From: Pedobacter sp. ok626
Lineage (GTDB): Bacteria > Bacteroidota > Bacteroidia > Sphingobacteriales > Sphingobacteriaceae
NCBI RefSeq assembly: GCF_900100435.1
Contig: NZ_FNEX01000009.1
Location: 1-64,000 of the forward strand
Direction: 5' to 3'
Length of the DNA stretch: 64,000 nt
The position numbers and the translations under genes are program-made. Shown here in pieces: positions 35,649-45,427 of this stretch (the first letter of the stretch is position 1; the number at the start of each line of letters is the position of its first letter). The notes beneath the pieces were generated by a model. The model saw only the letters and a list, made by a program, of their open reading frames with translations, ran no database searches and was not told the DNA's origin.

Positions 35649-36800
35649 ATGAAAACGGAATTAATTAGTAAGTTCTTAGAAAAATACGGGCATGAGCCAA
35701 CCGCAAACTATTTTACCCCTGGTCGTGTAAACCTAATTGGAGAACATATTGATTATAATGGCGGACTCGTGATGCCCTGCGCAGTAACACTTGGAACCTG
35801 GCTTAGCATGGCTCCTAACAATGATAATGTAATCAGATTTAAGAGTTTAAACTTCTCTGAAGAACAAGAATTCCCAATACAAACCAGATATACCAAAACA
35901 GGTCCTGAATGGTATAATTACCCGCTTGGTGTTTTTAATGAAATCATAAAAAGGTACCCGTTAACTAGCGGCTTAGACCTGTTGTTTTTCGGCAATATCC
36001 CGATCGGATCAGGACTATCTTCTTCTGCCTCTATTGAAGTCGCGATGGCCTACGCCTTAAACAATTACTTCAATTTAGGATACGAAAAAATCGAAATCCC
36101 TTTGCTTGCGCAAAAAGTAGAAAATGAATTTATTGGTGTAAACTGTGGCATCATGGATCAGTTTGCAGTTGCCTTTGGGGAAACAGATAAAGCCATTGTC
36201 TTAAATTGCGATACGCTACATCATGAAATTGTTGACTGCAATCTTGGAAACTACAAGTTAGCCATCATAAATACCAACAAACCACGTAAACTGGCGGAAT
36301 CTAAATATAACCAGCGTGTTGCTGAGTGCCAAACCGCCTTAAGGCAGTTAAACAAAGAAATCTCTTTGCATAACCTTTGCGAGCTAAATGCCGATAAATT
36401 TGCTGAATACAGTCGCCTGATTACAGATCCGATCGTTTTAAACCGTGCAACGCATGTGGTGAACGAAAATGACCGGGTTAACCTGGCTGCAAAAGCACTA
36501 AACAGTGGCAACTTAACAGAATTTGGTCGTTTAATGTACGCTTCTCATCAATCTTTGAAGGATTTATATGAAGTTACTGGTGCCGAATTGGATGCTGTGG
36601 TTGAATTTTGTTCAGCTTACGAGCATGTGATTGGTGCACGTATGACGGGCGCTGGATTTGGCGGTTGTGCTATCGCTTTGCTTAAAAAGGGTCAGGAAGA
36701 TGATTTCAACAAGAAACTAACTGATTTCTATACCGATCGCATTGGTTATGCCCCTACGATCTATATCAGTGAAATTGGTAATGGTGCTTCCATAATTTAA
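35649..36800 (+). CDS. galK: Galactokinase
   Basis: A 383-residue GHMP kinase. The N-terminal galactose signature is GRVNLIGEHIDYNGG, the ATP loop GSGLSSSASIEVA, and the third motif ARMTGAGFGGCAIAL. It phosphorylates alpha-D-galactose at C1 with ATP, the first committed Leloir step. galT and galE are not in the window. It is followed after 15 bases by the RNA methyltransferase gene, probably in the same transcript. Confidence 0.97.
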   Translation: MKTELISKFLEKYGHEPTANYFTPGRVNLIGEHIDYNGGLVMPCAVTLGTWLSMAPNNDNVIRFKSLNFSEEQEFPIQTRYTKTGPEWYNYPLGVFNEIIKRYPLTSGLDLLFFGNIPIGSGLSSSASIEVAMAYALNNYFNLGYEKIEIPLLAQKVENEFIGVNCGIMDQFAVAFGETDKAIVLNCDTLHHEIVDCNLGNYKLAIINTNKPRKLAESKYNQRVAECQTALRQLNKEISLHNLCELNADKFAEYSRLITDPIVLNRATHVVNENDRVNLAAKALNSGNLTEFGRLMYASHQSLKDLYEVTGAELDAVVEFCSAYEHVIGARMTGAGFGGCAIALLKKGQEDDFNKKLTDFYTDRIGYAPTIYISEIGNGASII

Positions 36801-36815
36801 TTTTATTTTTGCAGC

Positions 36816-37346
36816 ATGCAGAAATTAAAATTAGACGACCTGAACCGTGTGAGTATTGATGAGTTTAAAGAACAGGAAAAACTTCCGGTAGTTGTAGTAC
36901 TTGATAATGTACGCAGTATGCACAATATCGGCTCTGTTTTTAGAACCAGTGATGGTTTTGCTGTAGCAGGCGTTTATTTATGTGGCATCACGGCTCAACC
37001 GCCACATAGAGAGATAGAAAAAACAGCATTAGGTGCAACTCAATCGGTAGACTGGAAACATTTCGAGACTACTCTTGATGCAGTAGCTTCTTTAAGGGCT
37101 GATGGCTACACCATCATTGCAATTGAGCAAGCTGCTGGAAGCACGATGTTAAATACATTTAAACCTGCTACAGATGCTAAATATGCATTGATTTTTGGTA
37201 ATGAAGTAAATGGAGTAAGTGACGAAGTGATGGCACAAATTGATCAATGCATTGAAATTCCTCAATTTGGCACAAAGCATTCGTTCAACATTGTTATTTC
37301 AGCAGGAATTGTACTTTGGGATTTCTTTGCTAAATTAAGATTGTAA
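36816..37346 (+). CDS. SpoU/TrmH family RNA methyltransferase
   Basis: A 176-residue SPOUT enzyme. The three motifs are visible: NIGSVFRTSDGF (motif 1), LIFGNEVNGVSDE (motif 2) and IPQFGTKHSFNIVISAGIV (motif 3). It should 2'-O-methylate a tRNA or rRNA ribose using S-adenosylmethionine bound in a trefoil knot. The shortness matches TrmL/TrmH-type members. The exact RNA target is not determined. Confidence 0.92.
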   Translation: MQKLKLDDLNRVSIDEFKEQEKLPVVVVLDNVRSMHNIGSVFRTSDGFAVAGVYLCGITAQPPHREIEKTALGATQSVDWKHFETTLDAVASLRADGYTIIAIEQAAGSTMLNTFKPATDAKYALIFGNEVNGVSDEVMAQIDQCIEIPQFGTKHSFNIVISAGIVLWDFFAKLRL

Positions 37347-37367
37347 AATCTATCTGTAAGCTTATAG

Positions 37368-37428
37368 AGAATATATTGTTAAAAAACCTGCATCTTCTTA
37401 GGATGCAGGTTTTTTAACAATATATTCT
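37368..37428. terminator. Long bidirectional terminator hairpin
   Basis: A perfect 27-bp stem (37368-37394 with 37402-37428) around a 7-base loop. The apical half is GC-rich (cctgcatc) and preceded by an A run and followed by a T run on both strands. It lies between the convergent methyltransferase and gltD genes. Its basal attgttaaaaaa recurs in the hairpin at 17470-17507. Confidence 0.9.
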
Positions 37429-37436
37429 ACTTCAGA

Positions 37437-38903
37437 CTATGCGTATGGAATGCCATCTTTTGATGGAAGGCTACTATGCCCCATTAAATACTGATCTACC
37501 TTACGTGCAGCTTCCCTGCCTTCAGATATTGCCCATACCACTAAGGATTGTCCGCGACGCATATCACCGGCAGCAAATATCTTAGCAATATTTGTTTGGT
37601 ATTTACCTTCTTCCGCTTTCACGTTACCTCTATTGTCTATTTCTACACCTAATTTTTCAATTAAGCCTTCTTTTTGAGGATGTAAGAAACCCATAGCCAA
37701 TAGCACCAATTGACAAGGTAAATCGCGCTCAGTACCTGGTTTTTCTTTGAAATTCAAAGGACGGCCAGTCGCATCAATATCCCATTCCACATCAACTACT
37801 TTTACAGCTTTAAGGTTACCGTTCTCATCTTTGATGAACTCCTTAGTGTTTACTCCCCAGCCTCTCTCGCAACCCTCTTCATGCGAAGAAGTTACTTTAA
37901 GTAACATCGGGTAAGTTGGCCAAGGCATATTATCGGTACGACTTTGGGCTGGCATTGGCATAATCTCAAACTGAGTTACCGATTTTGCGCCCTGGCGGTT
38001 AGATGTGCCAATACAATCAGATCCGGTATCACCACCACCAATTACAATCACATCTTTACCTGTCGCAAGGATATCTTCCCCTTCAACCTTAAAGTTTTTA
38101 ACTCTTTTGTTTTGCTGCTTTAAAAAGTCCATTGCAAAATGTACTCCTTTAGCTTCTCTACCCTTAGCTGGTAAATCACGTGGAATGGTTGATCCACCTG
38201 CAAGAATAATGGATTGAAAGTCTCTTAACAAAGTATTCAACTCCACATTGACACCAACATTGGAGTTACATTTAAATACTACGCCTTCTTTTTCCATCAG
38301 TGCAATACGTCTGGTTACTACATCCTTTTGTAGTTTAAAATCAGGAATACCGTAGTTTAGCAAGCCACCTGGAGTATCGTCACGTTCGTAAACAACCACC
38401 TCATGACCAGCTTTGTTCAATTGTGCTGCTGCCGCTAGTCCAGCCGGACCAGAGCCAATCACCGCTACCTTTTTACCTGTTCGGATTAAAGGTTGCTCGG
38501 CTTTAATATATCCTTTATTGAATGCAATCTCAATGATATGTTTTTCTATTTCCTCAATAGATACAGGTGACTTGTTGATCCCTAACACACATGCAGACTC
38601 GCATGGTGCCGGACAAATACGACCTGTAAACTCTGGAAAGTTATTGGTGCTCAACAAAATAGTTGATGCCAAGTGCCAGTCACCTTTATATACAGCATCG
38701 TTAAATTCTGGTATTACGTTACCAAGCGGGCATCCCGACTGGCAAAACGGTACTCCGCAATCCATACATCTTGCTGCCTCTGCATTTACCTGTTCAGCTT
38801 CAAAAGCCTCTACAAACTCATTATAATGTTTTAAACGAGCTTTAGCATCTTCTTTTACAGGAGCAGTTCTTTCATACTCTAAAAATCCGGTTACTTTTCC
38901 CAT
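37437..38903 (-). CDS. gltD: Glutamate synthase, small (beta) subunit
   Basis: A 488-residue flavoprotein. N-terminal iron-sulfur cysteines lie in CMDCGVPFCQSGCPLGN and ICPAPCESACVLG; FAD and NADPH motifs follow (GSGPAGLAAAAQL and IGGGDTGSDCIG). It passes electrons from NADPH to the large subunit, which makes two glutamates from glutamine and 2-oxoglutarate. It follows gltB on the same strand after 64 bases. Confidence 0.96.
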   Translation of the reverse strand: MGKVTGFLEYERTAPVKEDAKARLKHYNEFVEAFEAEQVNAEAARCMDCGVPFCQSGCPLGNVIPEFNDAVYKGDWHLASTILLSTNNFPEFTGRICPAPCESACVLGINKSPVSIEEIEKHIIEIAFNKGYIKAEQPLIRTGKKVAVIGSGPAGLAAAAQLNKAGHEVVVYERDDTPGGLLNYGIPDFKLQKDVVTRRIALMEKEGVVFKCNSNVGVNVELNTLLRDFQSIILAGGSTIPRDLPAKGREAKGVHFAMDFLKQQNKRVKNFKVEGEDILATGKDVIVIGGGDTGSDCIGTSNRQGAKSVTQFEIMPMPAQSRTDNMPWPTYPMLLKVTSSHEEGCERGWGVNTKEFIKDENGNLKAVKVVDVEWDIDATGRPLNFKEKPGTERDLPCQLVLLAMGFLHPQKEGLIEKLGVEIDNRGNVKAEEGKYQTNIAKIFAAGDMRRGQSLVVWAISEGREAARKVDQYLMGHSSLPSKDGIPYA

Positions 38904-38967
38904 TATTATATATTTGAATTATTAGTGATGGTCATTATTCTCTTCTTTTTTGGTGATCTGATTTAGC

Positions 38968-41900
38968 TTAGGCTTTAACTGTTTGTCCTCTTTTTTGCAA
39001 CACTGCTTTGTATTCTTTAGGGAATACTTTAATAAAGTGTGCCGATTGAGTTGCCCAATCGTTTAAGATAAACTTAGCTAAATCACTATCTGTAAGTTGG
39101 ATATGTCTCTTCAGCAACACATTAATTCTCAGTTCATCTTGTTCGTCAAGCGGATCAAGATCTACCATTTCTTTATTGCATTTGCTGGCAAAATCACCTG
39201 CTGTATTGTAAACCCAGGCAATACCACCACTCATACCCGCTGCAAAGTTGCTTCCAGTGGCGCCAATCACAAGTACCTCACCACCGGTCATATACTCGCA
39301 ACCATGATCGCCTAATCCTTCAACTACCGCAGTAGCACCAGAGTTTCTTACCGCAAAACGCTCACCAGCCTGTCCACGCACAAACAACTCACCAGATGTG
39401 GCACCATACAACGCCACGTTACCAATAATAATGTTTTGTTCAGGCACATATTTGATTTCACTGAAAGGATAGATCGACAATCTAGCCCCAGAAAGTCCTT
39501 TACCAACGTAGTCATTTGCTTCACCTTCCAGTTGTAAGGAAATACCTTTGGTCGCAAAAGCACCAAAACTTTGTCCTGCAGAACCTTTAAACTTGAAGTT
39601 AATGGTATCATTAGGTAAACCTTGACTCTTATAAAGCTTAGACACCTCATTAGAAAGCATGGTACCGATCGCACGGTTTGTGTTTTTCAACTCAAACTCT
39701 TTGTATATAGGCTCTTTGCTAGCTAATGCTGGTTGCGCAGCTTTAATTAGTTCGTGATCCAATACATCAGTCAACCCATGATCCTGTACCTCAGTTTGAT
39801 ATAAACTCAATCCATTGTCAGGTGCCTTATATAATATGGCAGACAAATCAAGATCTTTCAATTTCCAATCAGCTTCTTCAATAGGACGAACACTCAGTGC
39901 ATCCGCTTGTCCAACCATTTCCTGTACTGATCTAAAACCAAGCTCAGCCATAGTCTCTCTTAACTCTTCAGCTAAGAAATAGAACAAGTTTACTACATGA
40001 TCCGCTTCGCCAGTAAACAACTTCCTTAAGTTAGGATCTTGTGTAGCTACACCAACCGGACAAGTATTTAAGTGACACTTACGCATCATGATACAGCCCG
40101 AAGTTACCAATGCAGCAGTAGCTACACCCCATTCTTCAGCACCTAATAACGTGGCGATTGCGATATCTTTACCAGTTTTAAGCTGACCATCCGTCTGTAA
40201 TACCACTCTGCTACGCAGACGGTTTTTAACCAGTGTCTGGTGCGCTTCAGCCAAACCAAGTTCCCAAGGTAAGCCTGCATGTTGAATAGAGGTTAATGGA
40301 GAAGCTCCTGTACCGCCATCAAAACCTGACACCAAAATCACATCAGCATGTGCTTTCGCTACACCAGCAGCAATTGTACCTACACCAGCTTTAGAAACCA
40401 GTTTAACGTTGATTCTTGCTTCACGGTTAGCATTTTTCAAATCGAAAATCAGCTGTGCCAAATCCTCGATAGAATAAATATCATGGTGTGGTGGCGGAGA
40501 AATTAAACCTACACCAGGTGTAGCGTGACGAACCTTTCCGATCCAGTCATCCACTTTCTCGCCAGGTAACTGACCACCTTCTCCAGGTTTAGCACCTTGT
40601 GCCATTTTAATCTGTAACTCGTCTGCATTACTCAAGTAGTAACTAGTTACCCCAAAGCGAGCCGAAGCAATCTGCTTAATCGCAGAGCGCATAGAATCAC
40701 CATTTGGCAATGGTTCATACCTCAACTCATCTTCGCCACCCTCACCGGTATTGCTTTTTCCACCTATACGGTTCATAGCAATAGCTAAAGTTGAGTGTGC
40801 TTCATGTGAAATAGAGCCAAAAGACATTGCTCCTGTTGCAAAACGTTTTAATATACCTTCAATCGGTTCAACTTCTTCCAACGGAACAGCTGGGCGATTG
40901 TAATTAAATTCGAATAAACCTCTGATAGTAAACGCCTGGTTAGTTTGCTCATTTACCAGTTTAGAGTATTGTTTGTAAATACCATAATCCTTTTTACGGG
41001 TAGCATTTTGTAACAAGTGGATAGTTTGTGGGTTAAACAAATGCTGCTCACCTTTACGTTTCCATTTGTAATTTCCACCCGTAGGCAATATTGGGTCAGG
41101 GCGATTAGCCAACTTAAAGACTCTATTGTGCTTAATTAAAGTTTCTTTAGCGATTTCATCCAATCCTAATCCACCGATTCTTGATACAGCGCCTGTAAAG
41201 TAATTATCTACTACATTTTTATGTAAACCAAGGATTTCAAATATCTGCGCACCATGGTAAGATTGTAAGGTAGAGATTCCCATTTTTGAGAAGATCTTTA
41301 ACAAACCATTATTAATAGCGTAGATATAGTTCTGAATTAGTTTTTCAGGTTTAACACCTAACTCCTGTTGGAAACCTGTAATAGTTTCTAAAGCCAGGTA
41401 AGGGTTTACTGCTGTTGCACCAAAACCGATTAAGGTTGCAAAATGATGTACTTCCCAAACATCACCAGCCTCAACTACAATACCTACTGCACCTCTGTAT
41501 CCTTTACGGATTAAGTGATGATGTACTGTAGATACAGCTAACAAAGAAGGAATTGCAGCGTGTTCTGAATCCAATGCACGATCAGACAGTACAATCACCT
41601 GGAATCCATCTTCAACAGCGTCAACTGCATAGCGACAAAGTCTGTCTAAGCCTTTTGCTAAAGCACCTGGCTTACCATCAGCCCTAAAATAAGTCTGTAA
41701 GGTTTTTGATTGGAATACTCCAGTATCGATACTTCTTAGTTTCTCTAGCTCATGGTTGGTTAATATTGGATGTTTAATACCCACACAGTGACACTGCAGC
41801 GCATTCTCCTCCAATATATTACCATTATTCCCCATAAATCCTGCAAGGCTCATCACCACTTTTTCCCTGATTGGGTCGATTGGTGGATTGGTAACCTGTG

Positions 41901-43476
41901 CAAATAATTGCTTAAAGTAAGAAGATAAATGCTGTGGTTTCTGAGAAAGAACAGCCAATGGGATATCAGTACCCATAGAACCGATTGGCTCTTTAGCATC
42001 TCTAGCCATTGGTTTTAAAATCAGATCTACATCCTCTCTACTGTAACCAAATACCTGTTGATACCTGAATATAGATTCCTGAGATAAACCACTAAATACC
42101 AATCTAGGCTCAGGAAGTTCTTCCAGTCTGATTTGATATTGATTGATCCAGTCGCCATAAGGTCTTCTGCTACAAACTTGTTGTTTAATTTCTTCATCAC
42201 TGATGATACGACCTTGTTCCATGTCAACCACGAACATTTTACCCGGGGTTAACCTACCCTTTTCAATGATTCGGCTTTGATCAAGTGCTAAAGCTCCTGC
42301 CTCAGAAGCCATAATCACATGGTCATCTTCAGTAATCGCGTATCTTTGCGGACGTAAACCGTTTCTGTCCAGTGTAGCACCAATTAGGTTACCGTCTGTA
42401 AAGGAAACTGCTGCCGGTCCATCCCAAGGCTCCATTAAAGTAGCATGGAATTTATAGAAAGCTTGTTTCAGCTCGTCCATATCTTCATTACCATCCCATG
42501 CTTCCGGGATCAACATCATCAATACATGTGGTAAAGAACGACCTGAATGCAATAATAATTCCACGATATTATCCAAACATCCTGAATCTGAGTTCGACTC
42601 ATCTATAACAGGAAGTAAAATATTTAATTCTTCTGGTGTAAAGTATGGAGACGCGAAAGACTTCACGCTTGCTCTAAACCAGTTCAGATTACCCTGTAAG
42701 GTATTAATCTCACCATTGTGGGCAATATATCTAAAAGGCTGTGCCAATCTCCATGAAGGGAATGTATTGGTTGCAAAACGGGAATGCACCAATCCAAACG
42801 CCGACACTACACGCTTATCGCCTAATTCGGTAAAGTAAGATCTAACTTGCAATGAGGTCAGCTGCCCCTTATATACGATAGTTCTGGAAGAGAAAGATGC
42901 GATATAGAATTCGCCATTAATCCCCTTTACAGTCGTGTTAATGGTTTTAGACAGGTAGTTTTTGAATACATATAGTTTACGTTCAAAATCTGCACCTGCA
43001 GCAATTGCATAAGGACGAGCAATAAATACCTGTTCCATTTCTGGCTCTACAGATAAGGCCATATCGCCTATACCTTCGGTGTTGGTCAGCACCTTTCTAA
43101 AGCCCAAAACTTCAAGGTTAAGCTTTTCCGCTGCCCTATAAATAATCTCTCTGCATTCTTCTCTTGCTTTTACATCTTTCGGTAAAAAAAGCATCCCTAC
43201 GCCATAATCTCCTGATTCATTTAAACTGAATCCGATTTTAAGACATTCATCGTACAGGAATTCGTGAGGTATCTGTATCATGATACCAGCACCGTCTCCA
43301 GTATTGATTTCGGCTCCCACTGCCCCGCGGTGATCAAGATTTTCAAGAATGGTTATCGCGTCTGAAATGATTTGTTGCGACTTTCTGCCCTTAATATGAG
43401 CCACAAATCCGATGCCGCACGCATCATGTTCAAAACGCTGGTCGTATAACCCTTGGTTATCTTGTGTTAATTCCAT
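38968..43476 (-). CDS. gltB: Glutamate synthase, large (alpha) subunit
   Basis: A 1502-residue protein. A short propeptide precedes Cys20 (HDACGIGF), the nucleophile of the class II amidotransferase domain. A central domain, the FMN-binding synthase domain and the 3Fe-4S cysteines (CIMMRKCHLNTCPVG) follow, then the C-terminal beta-helix domain (GATSGELFVRGQAGERF). Full length, no frameshift. Together with gltD it forms the GOGAT operon for ammonia assimilation. Confidence 0.97.
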   Translation of the reverse strand: MELTQDNQGLYDQRFEHDACGIGFVAHIKGRKSQQIISDAITILENLDHRGAVGAEINTGDGAGIMIQIPHEFLYDECLKIGFSLNESGDYGVGMLFLPKDVKAREECREIIYRAAEKLNLEVLGFRKVLTNTEGIGDMALSVEPEMEQVFIARPYAIAAGADFERKLYVFKNYLSKTINTTVKGINGEFYIASFSSRTIVYKGQLTSLQVRSYFTELGDKRVVSAFGLVHSRFATNTFPSWRLAQPFRYIAHNGEINTLQGNLNWFRASVKSFASPYFTPEELNILLPVIDESNSDSGCLDNIVELLLHSGRSLPHVLMMLIPEAWDGNEDMDELKQAFYKFHATLMEPWDGPAAVSFTDGNLIGATLDRNGLRPQRYAITEDDHVIMASEAGALALDQSRIIEKGRLTPGKMFVVDMEQGRIISDEEIKQQVCSRRPYGDWINQYQIRLEELPEPRLVFSGLSQESIFRYQQVFGYSREDVDLILKPMARDAKEPIGSMGTDIPLAVLSQKPQHLSSYFKQLFAQVTNPPIDPIREKVVMSLAGFMGNNGNILEENALQCHCVGIKHPILTNHELEKLRSIDTGVFQSKTLQTYFRADGKPGALAKGLDRLCRYAVDAVEDGFQVIVLSDRALDSEHAAIPSLLAVSTVHHHLIRKGYRGAVGIVVEAGDVWEVHHFATLIGFGATAVNPYLALETITGFQQELGVKPEKLIQNYIYAINNGLLKIFSKMGISTLQSYHGAQIFEILGLHKNVVDNYFTGAVSRIGGLGLDEIAKETLIKHNRVFKLANRPDPILPTGGNYKWKRKGEQHLFNPQTIHLLQNATRKKDYGIYKQYSKLVNEQTNQAFTIRGLFEFNYNRPAVPLEEVEPIEGILKRFATGAMSFGSISHEAHSTLAIAMNRIGGKSNTGEGGEDELRYEPLPNGDSMRSAIKQIASARFGVTSYYLSNADELQIKMAQGAKPGEGGQLPGEKVDDWIGKVRHATPGVGLISPPPHHDIYSIEDLAQLIFDLKNANREARINVKLVSKAGVGTIAAGVAKAHADVILVSGFDGGTGASPLTSIQHAGLPWELGLAEAHQTLVKNRLRSRVVLQTDGQLKTGKDIAIATLLGAEEWGVATAALVTSGCIMMRKCHLNTCPVGVATQDPNLRKLFTGEADHVVNLFYFLAEELRETMAELGFRSVQEMVGQADALSVRPIEEADWKLKDLDLSAILYKAPDNGLSLYQTEVQDHGLTDVLDHELIKAAQPALASKEPIYKEFELKNTNRAIGTMLSNEVSKLYKSQGLPNDTINFKFKGSAGQSFGAFATKGISLQLEGEANDYVGKGLSGARLSIYPFSEIKYVPEQNIIIGNVALYGATSGELFVRGQAGERFAVRNSGATAVVEGLGDHGCEYMTGGEVLVIGATGSNFAAGMSGGIAWVYNTAGDFASKCNKEMVDLDPLDEQDELRINVLLKRHIQLTDSDLAKFILNDWATQSAHFIKVFPKEYKAVLQKRGQTVKA

Positions 43477-43845
43477 AAGTTCCGTTTAATAATAGTTTGG
43501 TATAGTGTATTTAGGACACTAAGATACGAATAAATAATGACGAATTATAATATTTATATATTTTTTAGGATATACACAACATATTTAAAATTAATCACAC
43601 CAACATTGCCATATTGACAATATGCAACGATTGAAATTACGAGATTAGCAATACCACTATTTAGAATTAATTTTCATAAGCTTGCATCAGACCACCAGAT
43701 CGCAATATTTGCTATTCAATAGTTGTATAATTGAATTATAGAACCGTCGAATATCTTTCAGTGTTTTTTTAATACATTCAATCTATTTAACCTCAATTGA
43801 TTAGGTATTTTTCACTAAAAAAACTTAAATATTTATGCTTTTTTC

Positions 43846-43876
43846 TTTGGTAGACTGAACTCTTTTCCTACTTTTG
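43846..43876 (+). promoter_or_regulatory. Consensus Bacteroidota promoter
   Basis: TTTG at 43846-43849, a 19-base spacer, then TACTTTTG at 43869-43876. This matches the TTTG-N19-TAnnTTTG consensus in full. Transcription would start near 43882 and run into the folded element, not into a gene. Confidence 0.7.
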
Positions 43877-43879
43877 TGG

Positions 43880-43992
43880 CGGGCAAGTCTTTTACGATCA
43901 GCTCCCTTTGAACTCCCCCAGGGCGGGAACGAAGCAAGGGTAGAAGGTTGTAGCGATGCGATAAAAGGTGCTTGCCCATTTTTTACTTTTTT
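43880..43992 (+). ncRNA. Candidate structured small RNA or structured repeat with T-rich tail
   Basis: The outer stem pairs gggcaag (43881-43887) with cttgccc (43971-43977), continues with tttta/taaaa (43890-43894 with 43962-43966) and cgatc/gatgcg (43895-43899 with 43955-43960). Within it, ctccctttg (43902-43910) pairs with caagggtag (43935-43943), around an apical tccc/ggga stem. A T-rich tail follows directly (43979-43992). A perfect promoter lies just upstream, so the segment looks like an independent unit of about 100 nt. It could instead be one copy of a palindromic intergenic repeat family; only one copy is in this window. Confidence 0.5.
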
Positions 43993-44122
43993 CAATAGAA
44001 GTAAATTCGGAACATCCCCCTTATTATTCAATTTTTCTTAAAAGAGCTCAATGTAATTGCCTAATTTAGGCGAAATTATTTGATAGAATTTATACGTTAA
44101 CCAATTTGCTAATTTAAACAAC

Positions 44123-44782
44123 ATGAAATTTTTCATTGATACAGCTAATCTTGACCAGATAAAAGAAGCACAAGACCTTGGTGTTTTAGATGGTGTAACC
44201 ACTAATCCAAGTCTTATGGCTAAGGAAGGTATTACAGGCGACGCCAACGTAACTGCCCATTATAAAGCGATCTGCGCTATTGTAGATAACAACGTAAGTG
44301 CTGAAGTTATTTCAACAACTTATGAGGAAATGATTAAAGAAGGTGAAGCTTTAGCTAAGTTAGATCCTAAAATCGTTGTTAAAATCCCAATGATTAAAGA
44401 TGGCGTAAAAGCAATCAAATATCTATCTTCAAAAGGAATCAGAACCAATTGTACTTTAATTTTCTCTCCTGGACAGGCTTTATTAGCTGCCAAAGCTGGA
44501 GCTTCTTATGTTTCTCCATTTTTAGGTCGTTTAGATGATATTTCGACTGATGGTTTGCAATTAATTGAAGACATCAGATTGATATTCGATAATTATGGAT
44601 ACCCTACTGAAATCCTTGCGGCTTCTATCCGTGGACCATTGCATATTGTTGCTTGTGCTAAATTGGGCGCTGATGTAATTACAGCTCCATTGGCTGCGAT
44701 CACAGCTTTATTGAAACACCCATTAACTGATAGCGGTTTAGCTACTTTCCTAGCGGACCACGCTAAGGCTTCGGGTAAATAA
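44123..44782 (+). CDS. fsa: Fructose-6-phosphate aldolase / transaldolase-like protein
   Basis: A 219-residue TIM barrel of the short transaldolase group. The N-terminus [16 protein letters not shown] and the [12 protein letters not shown] loop are typical; the Schiff-base Lys lies in [10 protein letters not shown], and [10 protein letters not shown] closes the phosphate site. It either cleaves fructose 6-phosphate or acts as a transaldolase in the pentose phosphate pathway. Most short bacterial members annotated as transaldolase are of this type; the two activities cannot be told apart with certainty here. Confidence 0.93.
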   Translation: MKFFIDTANLDQIKEAQDLGVLDGVTTNPSLMAKEGITGDANVTAHYKAICAIVDNNVSAEVISTTYEEMIKEGEALAKLDPKIVVKIPMIKDGVKAIKYLSSKGIRTNCTLIFSPGQALLAAKAGASYVSPFLGRLDDISTDGLQLIEDIRLIFDNYGYPTEILAASIRGPLHIVACAKLGADVITAPLAAITALLKHPLTDSGLATFLADHAKASGK

Positions 44783-44794
44783 AATATACCACTT

Positions 44795-44838
44795 ATAAAA
44801 AAGGGATCATAAATTTAAATTTATGATCCCTTTTTTAT
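44795..44838. terminator. Perfect 44-base palindrome, bidirectional terminator
   Basis: All 22 base pairs are complementary about the centre at 44816/44817. The gggatcataaattt arm is flanked by six A on the left and six T on the right, so it terminates both the fsa and the convergent GmhB-like transcripts. Confidence 0.9.
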
Positions 44839-44859
44839 GCAAAAATTTTCGTTCCTAAA

Positions 44860-45390
44860 TTATTTAAGCATAGCTGCTGACAAGACATCAAACTTATCAC
44901 CTGCCAATACTAGCTTTACCAAATCATAATCAATTTGCTCATCAGGAGCAATTAAAATACCTTTCACTCCTGCCCCATTTGCAGCCTCTACATCGCGTTG
45001 CTTGTCGCCAATCATAACTGACTGTGCCGGATCAATATCATAAGTCGCAATCGCTTCTAATAGCATTCCTGATTTAGGCTTGCGACAATCGCAGTCCCCA
45101 GAAACCGTTGGGTGATGTTTACAATAATATGCATGAGTAATTAACGCTCCCTGCGCCTCAAAACTAGCGTATAATCCCTTATGCATTTCCGCAAGCGCTT
45201 CCTCTGTATACCTTTTTTGTGCAATTCCACCCTGATTGGTGATGATAATCAAAAGATACCCCTCATCGTGCAGCCTTTTTAATGGCGCAATCTGGTAGGT
45301 TAATATTTCAAAATCCTCCAGTTTGGTAATGTAATCGTTTATCTCGTGATTCAAAACCCCATCACGGTCTAGAAATATAGCTTTGTTCAT
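44860..45390 (-). CDS. gmhB: HAD phosphatase, D-glycero-D-manno-heptose 1,7-bisphosphate phosphatase type
   Basis: A 176-residue HAD protein. Motif I is FLDRDGVLN, motif II IIITNQGGI, the zinc-binding loop is YYCKHHPTVSGDCDCRKP with three Cys and a His, and motif IV MIGDKQRDVEAA. These match GmhB, which removes the C7 phosphate in ADP-heptose synthesis for lipopolysaccharide. A histidinol-phosphatase-like role is an alternative. Other heptose genes are not nearby. Confidence 0.88.
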   Translation of the reverse strand: MNKAIFLDRDGVLNHEINDYITKLEDFEILTYQIAPLKRLHDEGYLLIIITNQGGIAQKRYTEEALAEMHKGLYASFEAQGALITHAYYCKHHPTVSGDCDCRKPKSGMLLEAIATYDIDPAQSVMIGDKQRDVEAANGAGVKGILIAPDEQIDYDLVKLVLAGDKFDVLSAAMLK

Positions 45391-45427
45391 TTTTAATGTT
45401 ATTTCCCAAACATGGGATTATAAAATA

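Larger units (their letters stand above)
43477..44122. other. Gene-poor intergenic region of 646 bases
   Basis: The first 340 bases are very A/T-rich and show nothing I can name apart from the presumed gltB promoter. The stretch 43846-43992 is more GC-rich and holds the promoter-hairpin element described separately. The last 130 bases lead to the transaldolase-like gene. A 68-residue minus-strand frame across the element is judged a by-product. Confidence 0.6.

Noticed and set aside
43825..44031. 68-residue minus-strand reading frame across the folded element
   Set aside because: Its central part is the reverse of the hairpin arms, the flanks are low-complexity Lys/Arg-rich, and no protein family signal is visible. 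The RNA-level explanation is better, although the frame is kept as a test in the findings.
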